A DNA stretch of 64,000 bases from Turritopsis dohrnii (taxonomy: Eukaryota > Cnidaria > Hydrozoa > Anthoathecata > Oceaniidae). The stretch lies in contig BQMF02000591.1 of NCBI GenBank assembly GCA_027922465.2, positions 124,001 to 188,000 of the forward strand, read 5' to 3'. The first letter of the stretch is position 1, and each line of letters starts with the position of its first letter. This document shows positions 21,452 through 33,611 of the stretch, piece by piece. The notes beneath the pieces are model-generated. The model did not search any database and was not told where the DNA came from. It worked only from the letters and a program-made list of their open reading frames with translations. Made by a program: the position numbers and the translations under genes.

Positions 21452-23270
21452 TAAGGCTTCCTTGTAGCGAGTGTGGTAATTCTTAGCGTTACCCGGTGGA
21501 CGGTTGGACAAAAAAAACGATCACCATGTGACTGTCCGGAACCGATTACCACGATCCACCACGAAAATAGTGTATCCATCAATTGTCATCAAAGAAAGCC
21601 ATAAAGCTAAAACGCCGATTACTTGTGGTCTTTGGCTAATAATATGCTGGTCTCTGTTATTCAAATTTGTTATTTAGTATATTGACAGATAAAATCTTAA
21701 GTAAACAAGTTTATTAAATATTTCAACATTATGAAGCGAAATGAGAAAATATGTCGATTGACGTCATTTATTTTCGTCAGCACACATGCATCACTACATT
21801 TCGATAAAAATTTAGTTGAGACATTTTCAAACTCTTTAGATATTTTTATTTTTGTCATAAGTAAAGCCACACAACCTCTTCCTTGCGTAAAATTAAAAAT
21901 AAAATACAGTGTGTTTCATAATGTTGGAAATCGAAATTTTAAAGCTGTTTTTTAAAATGAATATACCAATTTTCAAAATAATTTTTACACCGTTGAAAAG
22001 CCATTTTCAAGTTCTTTATTGGCTGCTTTATTGAAAAAAACACGTATTTTGATAACGTTTCGCAATGCCTCCCATTTTCAAATCCATTGTATGCCAAACG
22101 GTACAACTACAATACCCCTTCCCCGAATTTCTGTTTAAATGCCGAGTTAATGCCTTGTTTATCCTCGCTTCTATGTTTTGTATTGTTTTTCTAATTTCAT
22201 AATGTTTTCATTAAGTAATAGTTCTTTCATTTCCATCTAAGAACCACCCAGCCTAACCATCAATTGTCATCAAGGAAAGTCATAAAGCTAAAACCCTGAA
22301 TGCTTTTGGTGTTTGGCTAATAACATTATTTATTAAAAACATGCTAGTCGCTGTTATTCAAATTTGTTATTTAATATAATGGCAGATAAAATCTTAAGTA
22401 AACAGTTTATGGAGAAAAAATCTCGAACAATATCAAGGAATAAAATGACGAGAAGTTTCATGATAAGTTTTAATATATCAAGCGAGATGAGAACATATCT
22501 CAAATTTTGATCAGTACACATGCGTCATAACATTCCGACGAAAAAATTCAGTTACAGTTGTTTCAAGTTTTTGAATATTTGTTGCGTCTTTTGTCGTTGA
22601 AAGCTGAATGAATTACATTCCGTTTGAATGATGTATGTATATACAATTTTCACAAACTGCAGTAAAGTCTGGTATAGAATAAAATGTAAGTTTTAATTGA
22701 CCGAACAAAATCAGCCAGAAGTATTAAATGGACTATTACGTTGCTGACTATGGCGACAAGATCGGGCTTTCATTTTCATCTAAATAACTACCCAGCCCAA
22801 CCAAATATTCGCAAATCGAGGAAACTCGAACAGCAAAGGAATTGATAGTTACTTTAATACTCAATAAAAGTGTAGTTATAATGAGTATTCTGTACCTGTA
22901 ACTGCCAGTTATCATCAAGGAAAGTCATAAAGCTAAAACGTCGATTGCTTATGGTGTTGGCTTAATAATGTTTTTCTTCGATAACATATTAGTCTTTGTT
23001 ATTCAACTTTATCATTCAATATAGTGAATGATAAAATCTAAAGTAAACAGTTTATGGAGAAAAATCTCGAACAATAACAAAGAATAAAATGACGAGAAGT
23101 TTCATGATAAAATAAACTTAATTTATAATATTTTGTGAGGCATCCGTTCGCATCGTTTTGATAATTTGTAACCACATATCTCAACATCATCTGGTTTTAA
23201 CTACAATAACATAACCACCCGTCCCAAACAAATATCAGAAAAACAAAGAAATTCGAATACGAAGAAATTG
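21452..23270. repeat. Y right part with about 650-bp repeated blocks
   Basis: The landmark GTCATAAAGCTAAAAC recurs near 21597, 22275 and 22927, each followed by GGTGTTTGGCTAATA or a variant, so a roughly 650-bp block is repeated in tandem. Further copies lie near 48006 and 62050. A piece of the mariner-like family (ACAGTGTGTTTCATAATG at 21906) is embedded. No gene. Confidence 0.7.
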
Positions 23271-23928
23271 ATAGTTACCTTAATACTGATCATGTCCTTC
23301 TTTCTTCTTCAAAGCATCTCTGTAGAATTGATCTTTTGTTTTATTGAGTTTCTTCATCACTTTTTCCTCAAGAGTTTCGATTGGACAACCTTGCTTTGTT
23401 CTTTTGTTATCAATGAACAAGAGTCTTTTTGTTAGGGAGATATTTGGTTGGCGAGCTAAATGTCCCAAGTAGCTTGTTGTTTCAAGACGAACCTTTGGAT
23501 GTCGGAGGTTTTGCATCTTTGAAGAGTTTCGTCATTTGTCATTGTGTATCTGAATTCTTCACGTTTGCAACCATTTCTCACAAGCTTTCGTAGCATTGAA
23601 ACGTATATGGAATTTATTATTTGCATTTGAACCTCCGATAAATTCCAGGTTTGGCATGAGTAGGTTAGACGACTTCGAACAAGAGAGTTGAAAATCATTA
23701 CTCGGGTACTTAAATTGATCTTGAAGTTTGTGATTTTCTTAATGATTTCGTAAAATTTAGCTTGCGCGATGTTGATCAATTTCTGCATCCCCCGTCGAGG
23801 GTTCGTCAAATTTTATTTTGTCACCGAGATATCTGAATATTTTTACATTTTCAATTGGTATATTCTCAAGAGAGATGGTTGATTCGGGATAGGTATAATT
23901 AAAGTCTATTTCTACATACAGTGTGTCC

Positions 23929-25302
23929 CAGAGAATTTCGGTCTGCAATTTTAACAGCTCATAACTTTTCACACATATATCAAATTTCAGCTATTTTAAT
24001 TAATTGACTTTTAAGAATTTAATGAACCAAATCGTTGAGTTTTTCTTCAATATCTTTTCGAAGAATAAATATTTTGGCCAACATTTTATATTAATGGATA
24101 GAGCATGAAAAGCTCTTTCCTGTGATATAAAATTCACCATATTTTATCAGAAATGCAATGAGATATGCGCCTTGAAAGTTGTTGGATAAGACATTTTGAT
24201 ACACACTGTATGACCTTTTTTTATGGAAAAACCAATTTTTCGGGAAATATAATCGATTTTACCATGAAACCATGACATTAAATCAATAATGATCAATTAA
24301 CGCTTGCTTGAAAAGGAGTTAACAACTCGAGTAGCATGGGAAAACATAAAGCTATAATATTGTAATAAAGCTGCGTTTATACGTGGAAAGTGTTACGTTT
24401 TTACAAGCTTGAAACGTGAAAGTTTCATTTCTAAAACTCTTTTACAAAGATTAATAAAAATATAAAAATAATAAAAAATTTAAGGTAACTTTACACAATG
24501 AAATGAAGTTTGTGCCTTTTTAAAAAATTTCGGTTGTTTCAACAGCGGTTGTTTCAACGAAACAAAAGGTTAACTGCTCGTTAAAAGTATGTTTTATTCA
24601 TCATTACAAAGTTAACAACCGTATCGAAACAAGTGTATAAAGTTGGAAAAACTCTCCGCCAATGCACGAGATCGTCACTTTTTTGGTCCTTCGCTCATTC
24701 GTGGGGGTATTTATCCTCTTATACTGTTTCCATCCGTTCTTTCTTATTATTCTTACGACTGAAGATCTTTTTGTATAAAGAGACTTTTATTTCCTGTGAG
24801 GCTGCGTGCGCATACTCACAAGAAAATGACTTGATTAATGATATTCCATGTTGCAATATACCGTAATTATCGAGCAAAGAACACTGGTGTTTATAAACAT
24901 TACGTCACTAAGAAACTCATCTATATTATTTAAAATAAAAATTTTTATAAATAACAACTTACATTTTTGGAAAGCTCAAAAAATCCTCTTTCCAACCCTA
25001 TAAAAGCCGCGTTGTATTGCTGAAAATTCGAAAAGTTATTTGTGTTTTAAACAAGGTGCCCACTTTCTGGTGGACACACTGTACTCATCTGATTGTGTTT
25101 GTAAAGATGTTACATTCTTACAAGCGCTAATTGATCTTTAAGAAATTAATGATCTGAATCCATGATATTTTCCTCAGTAACTCTCGGAAGAATTATCATT
25201 TTGCTTCAAATTTTATATTTTGAGAAAGAGCTTGAAAAGAGCTTTCAAATGGTATATAAATCGCATTGAAAGTTTATGGATAAAACATTCTGAGACACAC
25301 TG
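23929..25302. mobile_element. Compound mariner-like insertion in LINE copy II
   Basis: Opens CAGTGTGTCCCAGAGAATTT and closes with TCTGAGACACACTG, after a TA at 23927-23928. An inner pair of ends (CAGTGTGTCCC...GATACACACTG, 23929-24207) suggests a 280-bp MITE followed by further insertions. Another end-like ACACACTGTA lies near 25075-25084. Copy I (5990-6025) runs through this point uninterrupted. No transposase ORF. Confidence 0.7.
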
Positions 25303-25690
25303 AATTTGAAGATAATAATCATAGTTTTAGTCTTTTTTATATTGATATGTAAACCAAATCTTTAAAGCTTTTTCAAGATCATGAATACTTTCAAGAAAAA
25401 GTTCAATATCGTCAGCATATCATGACCAATTCGCAGAATGATCAACTTGATATCCAGATATTTTTGTTCTCGTGTGAATGCAGTTGGCCGTATTCTGTAT
25501 TTCAGTTTGACAAATTGAATGTTTTCTTGAGCGCACTGTTGCTCAAATATCCACATGACATAATCCATAAATAAATTGTAGAGAGGAGGAGATTCTGGGC
25601 CACCTGTCTGACTCCTGTGATAGGTCAAATATATCTTCTGGTTTTTCCGATAAAGCAGTGGTTGTATGTGAATAGACAACCTCGAGAATT

Positions 25691-25974
25691 AGTGAGATTC
25701 CGAAAAATCATGTTTCCTTTACACAAAACTATTTTTCTATAGATTTGTAGGGAATTGTGTACAACTAAGTAGAGTTGTTCGTGAATTTTTCCCTACAATG
25801 TCATTAGAAACTTCACATCAACACTTGAAATAAGCGTGCAAAGTAATGATGTTTCTTTTGATATAACAAAAGGCTTTAAATCTCTGAAGTACCGTTTTAG
25901 TAGAACAGTTTTAAAAAAATTCTCTCAAGTAATTTTTTTCGTGTAACAGGCTCGTCGAGTTTACGAATCTCCCT
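25691..25974. mobile_element. 284-bp TIR insertion with AATT duplication
   Basis: Ends AGTGAGATTCCG and the inverse of AGGGAGATTCG, flanked by AATT on both sides (25687-25690, 25975-25978). Copy I reads GAGAATTCGGAAG without the insertion near 6418. Superfamily not assigned. Confidence 0.8.
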
Positions 25975-28084
25975 AATTCGGAAGAGTGTTTCGTTGCTGT
26001 TTGGAGGAAGTCTTTGTTGGATAGATTTGAATAGCCAACTTCTTACAACATGATCAAATGCTGCATTGAGATCGACGAATATTACAAATACGGTTTTTTT
26101 CATCATATCGGTTATTTGCTGTATCCTTTTAGTGACGAAAATGCCATCGGAAGTTCCTCTTCCCGAACGAAAGCCTTGTTGTTGATCAAGTAGGGTCTGG
26201 TTTTTCAATCTATTAAGGATTGTGGTGACGAGGATTTTACACATTATAGCGCCAATCTGAAGCCCTCGATATGTCTTAGGATCTGTTGGACTTCCTTTCG
26301 ATGCACCTTTCCACAAACAAACAACTTTCGAGTGTGTCCATCTGGGGGGAATATTATTAGTTTCCCAAATATCACGGAATATTTTGTGAATCTCGTCTAA
26401 CATTTCTTCAAAGTTTACAGAGTATTCCAAGAATTTAGGTGGGATATCAGTGGAAGCTTTGCCATTTTCAAAGATATCAACGTCTTTTTGATTTCTTTCA
26501 CAGTTGGCGGGCTGTGATTAAGGTTGCAGAAGTACGCGTGCTGTAAGTCTTTAATAAATTGTGGTATTACGAGTAATTCACGAGGGGTGTCGTTTGGAGG
26601 GGCAATGTTGAAATGTTTAGAGAAGTGTTCTTTTAACTTTCTTGGTTCATATTTACCAGTTTTCTTTAAAGATTTAAATGAAGAATTATTGTTTTTCATC
26701 AAGCGAAACAATTCTTCAGTTTGTCGACGGGTCGCATGGTTTTTAATTTGTTTAGCTTCACGACGGGGGCGGCTATTTCTGAGGTATCTTACATGCTTTT
26801 TGAATTTCTTAGTCAGTGATTTGTAAGCATTCGGTTATTTGTGCTCGTTTGATCTAACACTAAGTAGCTAGTTCGTTGAGGCGTTCATTATCTTGGAATT
26901 TTGTTGTAGTATCAACTACATTTTGTTTTTCGGGTAGAATTTCGTTGGCTGATTTGGAGATAATGTCTACCAAATTTTGCGATCTTGTTGATGTGTCAGC
27001 ATTTTCGTTTTTCGTATTTATGATTTGTTCATTTATTCTGGCAGTGAATCTTTCACGGATATTTGGATTCAAAAGTTTTTTCATATCAAGTCTCTTTTCT
27101 GGTGGGGTAGGGTTCTTGCAATATCGTTTTCTTGTATTTCTGGTTGACGGAACATACATAGTTGCTTTAAAATGTCGGTGATGATTTTCTACAACGAAAC
27201 TATTGTAGACGTGATAATTTGTCATACATTGTTAAACATACTGTTCGGTTAAAATATAGTCAAGTATTTTTCGGGTTTTGTGGTCATTACTGTGCCATGT
27301 ATAGGGATGAAATAGACGGCGCTAAAAAAAGGTAGATGAAATGTTGAGTTTCTCGGCTTGGCATAATTGTTTGGGCCGTTGTCGTTACAGTTTCGATGGA
27401 TTAATACGTTTGCGGTAGCACTGAAATTACTTTTGAACTTTGCGACATCGGTAGTCGCGTTGAAGTCTCCAGCAATAATCAGTTTTTGATGTTTCTGTTG
27501 CTTTTTGCTGGCTTTCTTGAGGTCGAAATAAAACTTATCTTTCTGTTCATAGGTACCGTCACAGTCTGTGGGTGAATAAACATTTACTAGGCGAACGTTA
27601 AATCCATGTATTTTCAGGTTGATTCCCATAACACGCGGATAATTGAAGTCTGGGTTCTCAATTTCAATAAAGCTGCTCATTTTAATTAATATACCGACAC
27701 TAGCTACACGCTTTCGTTTGTAACCTGACCAATGAAATTCATATTTTTCTCCAGTGTCGAGTTCGAATAGTGTACATCCGACACCCTTCCATCTGACTTC
27801 CTCAATTACAAGGAATTGAAGGTCTGTTTTGACATCTCTTTGGCAACCGAGTATATATTCGCTCCATTGTCATTTTCTTTTCCGGCACGAATGTTGAGTG
27901 AACCGCAACTCCATTTACGGTGTCGATAAAATTTTTTGTAGTTTTTATTTTTGTCCTTTTTTTGTCGTTGTTTCATAATAATGAGACGAAATCAAAAGGT
28001 CAAAGCAATGAAGAAGCAAGGATCTACTTTGGTGGGTATGAAGGACAATAAGAGGCCCATAGAGGTCTCCATAGAAGCCAAGAG

Positions 28085-29480
28085 GCCTTAAGGTCAGCGC
28101 AAAATAGATGCTCAAAAATCAAAAGATTATAATCACTTACTTACAAAACGAAAGAATTGCTTTTTACAACCTGGGACCCCCGTTTTTGATTGGTAGACAT
28201 GCAAATCGAAAATGTAAATCTATTTACCCAAATCAAAGATACATTAGAACCATATGCGGTGGAAAGGACCAGGTTACCTTAACACAATTGAATAGGTAAG
28301 TCATCGAATGAAAACTGGGGAAGCCTGACCACACATATAAGTTGTTTCCTCTAATTTAATATTTGGATCTATATCCCGTGCATACCATTAAGGCAATTTC
28401 CTAAGTGCCGAATAACAAGGCGGATATAACATATCACATGCGCATTGTTTTTTAACATGAGTATCATATAGTTTATGAGTATGATTATATATTCATCATC
28501 AGAAACTTTTCGCATTCAACAAGAATAGGAAGATTGACGGTACACCATTACTAGACTGCCTGAATAAGTTGTTCAAATTTACTTTCTGTTATACTGTCAA
28601 TCATCTTAACTTTGGACAACCTTTAGACACGGTAATAAACAGACCTGTCTGGTAAGCAAAATGTACATACCGTAAATATCCGAACAAGCACCCTGGGCGC
28701 TTATTAAATTTTTGGATTTTTTGCATGGGCGCTTAATCGACGGGGGCGCTTAATTAATGCTGGGCGCTTATAAAACTTTTATAATTTAGTACAAATTGAA
28801 GACAACGGTACAAGACAATGTTTTGATTTTTATAATTTTCCCTGGAAAATAAAACTGAAAAAAAGATTTAACAAAAAGTTAGGTTTCGTCTTACTAGGTT
28901 TTTTAGTTTTTCAGTTTCAGTTTTTTTATTCCCGATATAAGAAAGCAAAATTTTAAATAAGCGCCCAGTTTCTCAAGGCAGTTTTCGATTAAGTGCCCCC
29001 TTTTAAAAGGTGGGCGCTTATTCGAGAGGGGCGCTTAATAAGTGCTGGGCGCTTATTGAACTTTGTGGAAATTACCTGGGCGCTTATTAAAGGGGGGCGC
29101 TTAATAAATGCTGGGCGCTTGTTCGGATATTTACGGTAACCAAGTCACAACAAATAGTAAAATAATAGATGAAGCAGGTAAAAGATGTTCATACACAATA
29201 TACGTGAGGATATACTGGTTATATTAATAATGCAAAGAACTTTTATTTGATTTTATTTTTTTACAAAATTCCATATCCCCTAGCGTATCTTTGAAACAAG
29301 TAACTTTGCCAGAATTCAATCATCTCGCACGATTATGTATCACAAACACAAAGTGGCACATTATAGGATTCTAGCTTTCCTTCTGTTTTTCACAAAACAT
29401 CACCTCCTTCCCAGGACTGTCACTGATTGAGGATCCACAAAAGCAAATTGAACACACAAATGCTCGAGATAGAACATATA
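28085..29480. repeat. Duplicated segment X, copy II (left part)
   Basis: Counterpart of 9480-10400. It is interrupted by the MITE at 28670-29136 and then by the CR1-like LINE, and resumes at 33550-33612. No gene. Confidence 0.8.
28670..29136. mobile_element. MITE with CCGTAAATATCC ends (467 bp)
   Basis: Perfect TIR CCGTAAATATCCGAACAAGC, flanked by TA (28668-28669 and 29137-29138). The empty site GTACATAACCAAG is present in X copy I. Internal GGGCGCTTA / TAAGCGCCC motifs are repeated in both orientations. TA duplication suggests a Tc1/mariner-type mobiliser. Confidence 0.9.
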
Positions 29481-29751
29481 ATAATAATAATAAATGTATT
29501 TCAGGGTAATCCATTTACATGGCTATTCTCCCAATATATATATGTACATAACAAAAAAAAAAAAATTCAAATATAAAATCAGTTCTAAAAACACAGGTAA
29601 AAACATTTTATTCTATAAAATATACGTGCATAGTTAAGAACAAAGTCAACATGAAAGGAAAAATTGGCGAAAATTGAATCAAAATTGATTGGACTACGAA
29701 AATTGAATCGAGTAAAATTGACCACTCAAGAAATGTTGCAAGACCAGGTGC

Positions 29752-29847
29752 AGATCCAGGCCTCAGTCGAACCCTGTGCAGAAGAGCTGAACCAGCGATT
29801 GGCGAAAGGGTTGCTCCTCTCCACAAATTCAACTAAGGCCTGGATCC
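29752..29847. repeat. Foldback in the LINE 3' UTR
   Basis: GATCCAGGCCT at 29753-29763 and its exact complement AGGCCTGGATC at 29836-29846 enclose a GC-richer loop of about 70 bp in an AT-rich UTR. It could form a stem in the LINE RNA. Confidence 0.6.
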
Positions 29848-29932
29848 GCTACTGCAAAACTGAATTGGGGATTGAGATAGAAGTGAAAAATTCATAAAAA
29901 TATAGTCATAAAAACACAAGTAAAAGCTTGAT

Positions 29933-31507
29933 TCAGTGCTTGCTAACATATGCTGCTAAAGAAACATCTAACAAATAGTTCCTAACTTTTTTAGAAAATG
30001 AAGAATAACACTTCTCTTTACGAACGGACAAAGGAAGTCCATTAAATAAACGGCTCGATTTGCCTTTAAAAGAATGCTCATCATAACGCTGCAATAAGTA
30101 TTCATCCACACTGCCGCGTAAACAACGTCTGGGGATATGGAATGCTATTTTGAGATACTCTGGAAAGCTTTCATTATAAATCGCTTTATGTGCCAGTTTT
30201 AAAAAGTTGAAATGTATACGTTCACGTATAGGTAACCAGCCTATCTCTATCACATCCGCAGTGCTGCAAAAGCGATTCGTTACATAGGAGCATGTTGCAT
30301 TTAATAGCTTCTGAAAGGGCTTTAAATTTTGCTGCGACATGTCAACATAAAGCACATTACAGTAATCAAGTCTTGACAGGACCAGGGATTCTGCTAAACG
30401 TTTTCTATTATACTCAGATGTGCATCTCTTGATTTTCTTAAGAGCTGCAAGTGTGGAATAACATGACTTTAATAAAACCTTTTGTTGTGCATTCCAAGTT
30501 AAATTTTCATCAAAGGTAATACCAAGCACTTTACAGCTTTGCACACGATCTAGTGGTTCACCATTGACTTTTATTTTGTACACATCTGGTTGAGCAAGAT
30601 TGTTCTTTTGATACATTTGCGACGTACCAAAAAGCATCGTCTTTGTTTTTTTCCAATTGAACAGCAAGTTATTTTCATGACTCCATTTGCATAGAGCAGA
30701 CTGGCGCTTTTCTAATTCTGATGATGCTATTTTAATGTCTTTCAACTTAAAATGATGGTATTGGCTAGTGTCATCATGATCCTGCAGATCTGAAACATAT
30801 AAGTTAAACAGGATCGGCCCCAAGACCGAACCCTGTGGAACACCAAACTTACATATCGCCAACTCAGACTTCTTAGCATCAACTTGAACAAACGGTGTAC
30901 GGTTTGTTAAGTAACTATTCATAAGCATAATAAAGTCTACTCCAAATCCAAGTTTATGCATCTTTTTAACTAAAGTTTTATGAGAAACCGTATCAAAAGC
31001 CTTGGAATAGTCACAGAAAACAGCTAATGAAAGTTCACCACGTTTCATTGTAGACACTAAATCATCTTTCAGTTTTAAAAGAATGGTGCATGTAGAGTGT
31101 GATGGTCGGAAGCCAGACATGGTAGATTTTAATATACAACGGTCTTGTATGTACAACACCATCTGTTTAGCAATTAAACGCTCGAAGACTTTAGAAAAGA
31201 GTGGTAGAACAGAAACAGGTCTAAAGTCACCAGGTTTTGATGCTTCGTCAGTCTTAGGTATAGGACATATTTTACCAACTTTCCATTGGGACGGAAAAAC
31301 ATTTTCAGCTATACAGTTATTGATAATATAGACCAGTGGTGAAATTATGTATGGTATAATCGGCTTTATGTACGTTACAGATAGATTATCATAGCCGGCT
31401 GAACAATCAGAGCGTAGTGAACGAAGCTCTTGTTCGACTTCCGCGTAAGTAACAGGATTCAATTTAAACGGATCGGGCTGGCTAGTATCCATCTCAATCC
31501 GTCTCAA
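29933..31507 (-). pseudogene. CR1-like LINE reverse transcriptase
   Basis: A 524-codon ORF. It shows RT blocks FRPVSVLPLFSKVFERLI, SGFRPSHSTCTILLKL, AVFCDYSKAFDTV and FGVPQGSVLGPILFNLYVSD in the expected order, then the thumb (WKKTKTMLFG) and a Cys/His-poor tail. At the catalytic YxDD box the sequence reads DHDDTSQYH: the two Asp remain (30768-30773) but the residues before them have been lost in a small deletion. The polymerase is probably dead. The 5' end overlaps the upstream ORF out of frame. Confidence 0.88.
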
Positions 31508-32006
31508 TTATTTCTAACAACTGTTCCGGAGATGCTGATTGCGAATTGAGCAATCTGTTTGCTGTAGTGACGTAGTGCTCATTCAGCAAATTAAGATCAG
31601 TATCGATACGTTTGATGTTTAGTTTTAGAATACGGTGAATGGTTTTCCAAAGATCTTTTACTTTATTTGAGTGCAAGGCTTTTTTATAAAATGAAGATTT
31701 TGCAAGCTTAATCTTCGACTTGTTACGAATTGCTCGAAACGCGGCCCAGTTTTCATTGGAGTGAAATTGATGGGCAAGACGACGAAGTTCGTTACGTTTA
31801 TTTTTGATTTCTGCTATCTCTAAGTCCTTCACCCAGGGCGCTGGGGGTCTTGTAAACTTACATTTCCTCAATGGTGCATGGGCATTTATGCAGTCACTGA
31901 TAAGGTCTGTAAAAATAGCTAGTTGATCTTCTGGATCTTCCATTGCATAAATTGAGGTAAAAGGTAAGCCACTAAAATCAGAAATGTAGTTTCCCATGTT
32001 TAACAT
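31494..32006 (-). pseudogene. CR1-like LINE, linker between endonuclease and RT
   Basis: A 170-codon piece with the typical basic linker (PPAPWVKDLEIAEIKNKRNEL, FRAIRNKSKIK). It is separated from the endonuclease ORF by a frame break near 32010-32110 and from the RT ORF by a shift near 31500. No catalytic motif of its own. Confidence 0.75.
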
Positions 32007-32105
32007 CTTATTGTCACGTATGTATTTGTATCTTGGTTGGTAGCGATCGATTCTTGCATTTATACATATATATGGGCCATCATGGTCACTTATTTCAGAA
32101 CACGG

Positions 32106-33254
32106 TTATACATTTTTGGCCTTTACTTTGGACGAATAGTTTGTCATAACATGATCAATCAATGACTTCCCATGTCTTGTCGGTTTATCGATAACTTGAG
32201 TAAGGTTATAACAATCAAGAATCTGTAGGTATCTATGAACAATTGGTGAATTTGATTTCAACAAATCTATGTTGAAATCGCCAGCTATGATTATGATACC
32301 GTTCCAAATACTTGATACATGGTTAATTAGACTTTCAAAACGATCTAGCCAAAGATTCACACCAGCACTGTCAAAATTCGGTTGGTATACCGTACCAACT
32401 AGGACTTTGCTGTAACGATTCCGTCCTTCCATTTCTACCCAAATGTGTTCGATTTCATCATCGAATGATCTTATATCATTTCTTAATTTAGATTTTATAG
32501 TTTCTCTGATATATAAACCCACTCCACCACCACGTCTGCCTTTTCGGTTGTTATAAAACATTCGATGACCTGGGATACTCACATACTCTAAGAGGTGAGG
32601 GTTGTCCGTAAGCCATGTTTCAGAGAGGGCATAAACATCAAAGTTATATTCATTAACCATGCATTCAAACTCAGCAAAACTTGACAGCATGGACTGTGTA
32701 TTTAAATGCATAACTTTCAAGAGAGACTTATGCTCATCCAGCTCAGCTTTGTAACAATCTTTATTACTATAGTCTAGGCTCGATTCAATAGTGGAGATGG
32801 ATACATTTGAATGATCTAGATCTGCTTTTGCAAACGGTAAAAATGTATGCAGACATTTATCACATGTGTACTCGTACGGTATCCTGGATTTTATGTTTGG
32901 AAGTGTCTTACTCGAACATTTGTAATGGGTAACTTCTAGACAGCTTGTACACAAGAGTCGTTTATTGTTGCATTTTACAATTTTAATACAAGTACTACAA
33001 GTAGGAGCGTGAGTACCAGGTCCAAGATTTGCTTCTATGTCACCACATAACGTTAAGTTAAAAGTAGCTGTACCATTGCGATAGTATAATATAGGACATT
33101 TACAACGCTTAACTCTTGTTCCTTTGGGATAGCTGTTCTTTGGTTTACTTAACGTGCACCCGTCATTAAGTTCTGTATTGCTTGCAATTAGCGAAGTTAT
33201 AGTTGTCAAGTAGAATAAAAATGTGATAAATCTCATAATAGCTGGTTTCCACAT
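32106..33254 (-). pseudogene. CR1-like LINE N-terminus: signal, 2A-like motif, PHD, endonuclease
   Basis: A 382-codon ORF. Residues 7-25 are hydrophobic (FITFLFYLTTITSLIAS), like a signal peptide. LCGDIEANLGPG follows at about residues 70-81, a 2A-like motif with Leu where family members have Pro. Then a Cys/His cluster (CSTCIKIVKC, CTSCLEVTHYKC, CDKC) resembling a PHD finger. The APE endonuclease starts near 180 (MHLNTQSML), with LSETWL, RRGGGVGLYI, IIAGDFNIDLL and LIDHVMTN. The endonuclease motifs look intact; the ORF then loses frame before the RT. Confidence 0.85.
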
Positions 33255-33611
33255 GAAGCAATGTAAGAGAGATGTGAGAACTTCTCAAACCAAAAAACTT
33301 CAACTAAAATGTCTTGAAAGACTGCTTTAAGACAAATATACCACAAGATACCAACTTTATTGCAATATATTACTACACCCAACTCAGCTGCTTCAAGAAT
33401 TAAAACCAAAATGTCATTCTTTGAATAGAAAGACTCTCAATATTTTTAAAATTAAAATTAACCAGCGAAAGAAACACGTCTGCTTCTTGTTAGAAACGAA
33501 CTGAAAAGACTTATTAGACTAGCCAAATCTAACTTTTAATATTTTTTTATATTTGTTGATCTGTGGAAAATGGAAAAGTGAAAAAGGGCCTTGTTCAAAG
33601 TCTTCTATAGC

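Larger units (their letters stand above)
23280..27960 (-). pseudogene. Dead APE-type LINE, copy II
   Basis: More complete than copy I. Right to left: an APE endonuclease region from about 27960, including KLIIAGDFNATTD (about 27470), a linker, RT blocks QQGFRSGRGTSDG (about 26160) and VIFVDLNAAFDHV (about 26080), RQTGGPESPPLYNLF (about 25610), and the thumb/C-terminal region 23280-23972 ending at TAA. The YADD box is present near 25415 but directly follows an in-frame TGA. Frameshifts separate every ORF piece. It is interrupted by 23929-25302 and 25691-25974; copy I shows both empty sites. Confidence 0.87.
29480..33545 (-). mobile_element. CR1-like LINE, nearly full length
   Basis: Inserted in segment X copy II; copy I shows the empty site. 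On the minus strand the 5' region encodes a signal-peptide-like start, a 2A-like motif, a PHD-like Cys cluster and an APE endonuclease. Then comes RT, and the 3' end is an (ATT)n-type tail (29480-29500). Coding is broken near 32106 and near 31500. Confidence 0.88.

Noticed and set aside
24633..24866. 77-codon ORF inside the compound mariner-like insertion
   Set aside because: Cys/Ser-rich but without any motif of a transposase, and a second ORF-free relative of the element exists at 48919-50146.
29608..29897. Two overlapping ORFs on opposite strands near the LINE 3' end
   Set aside because: Both cover the GC-rich foldback of the 3' UTR; composition rather than coding explains them.
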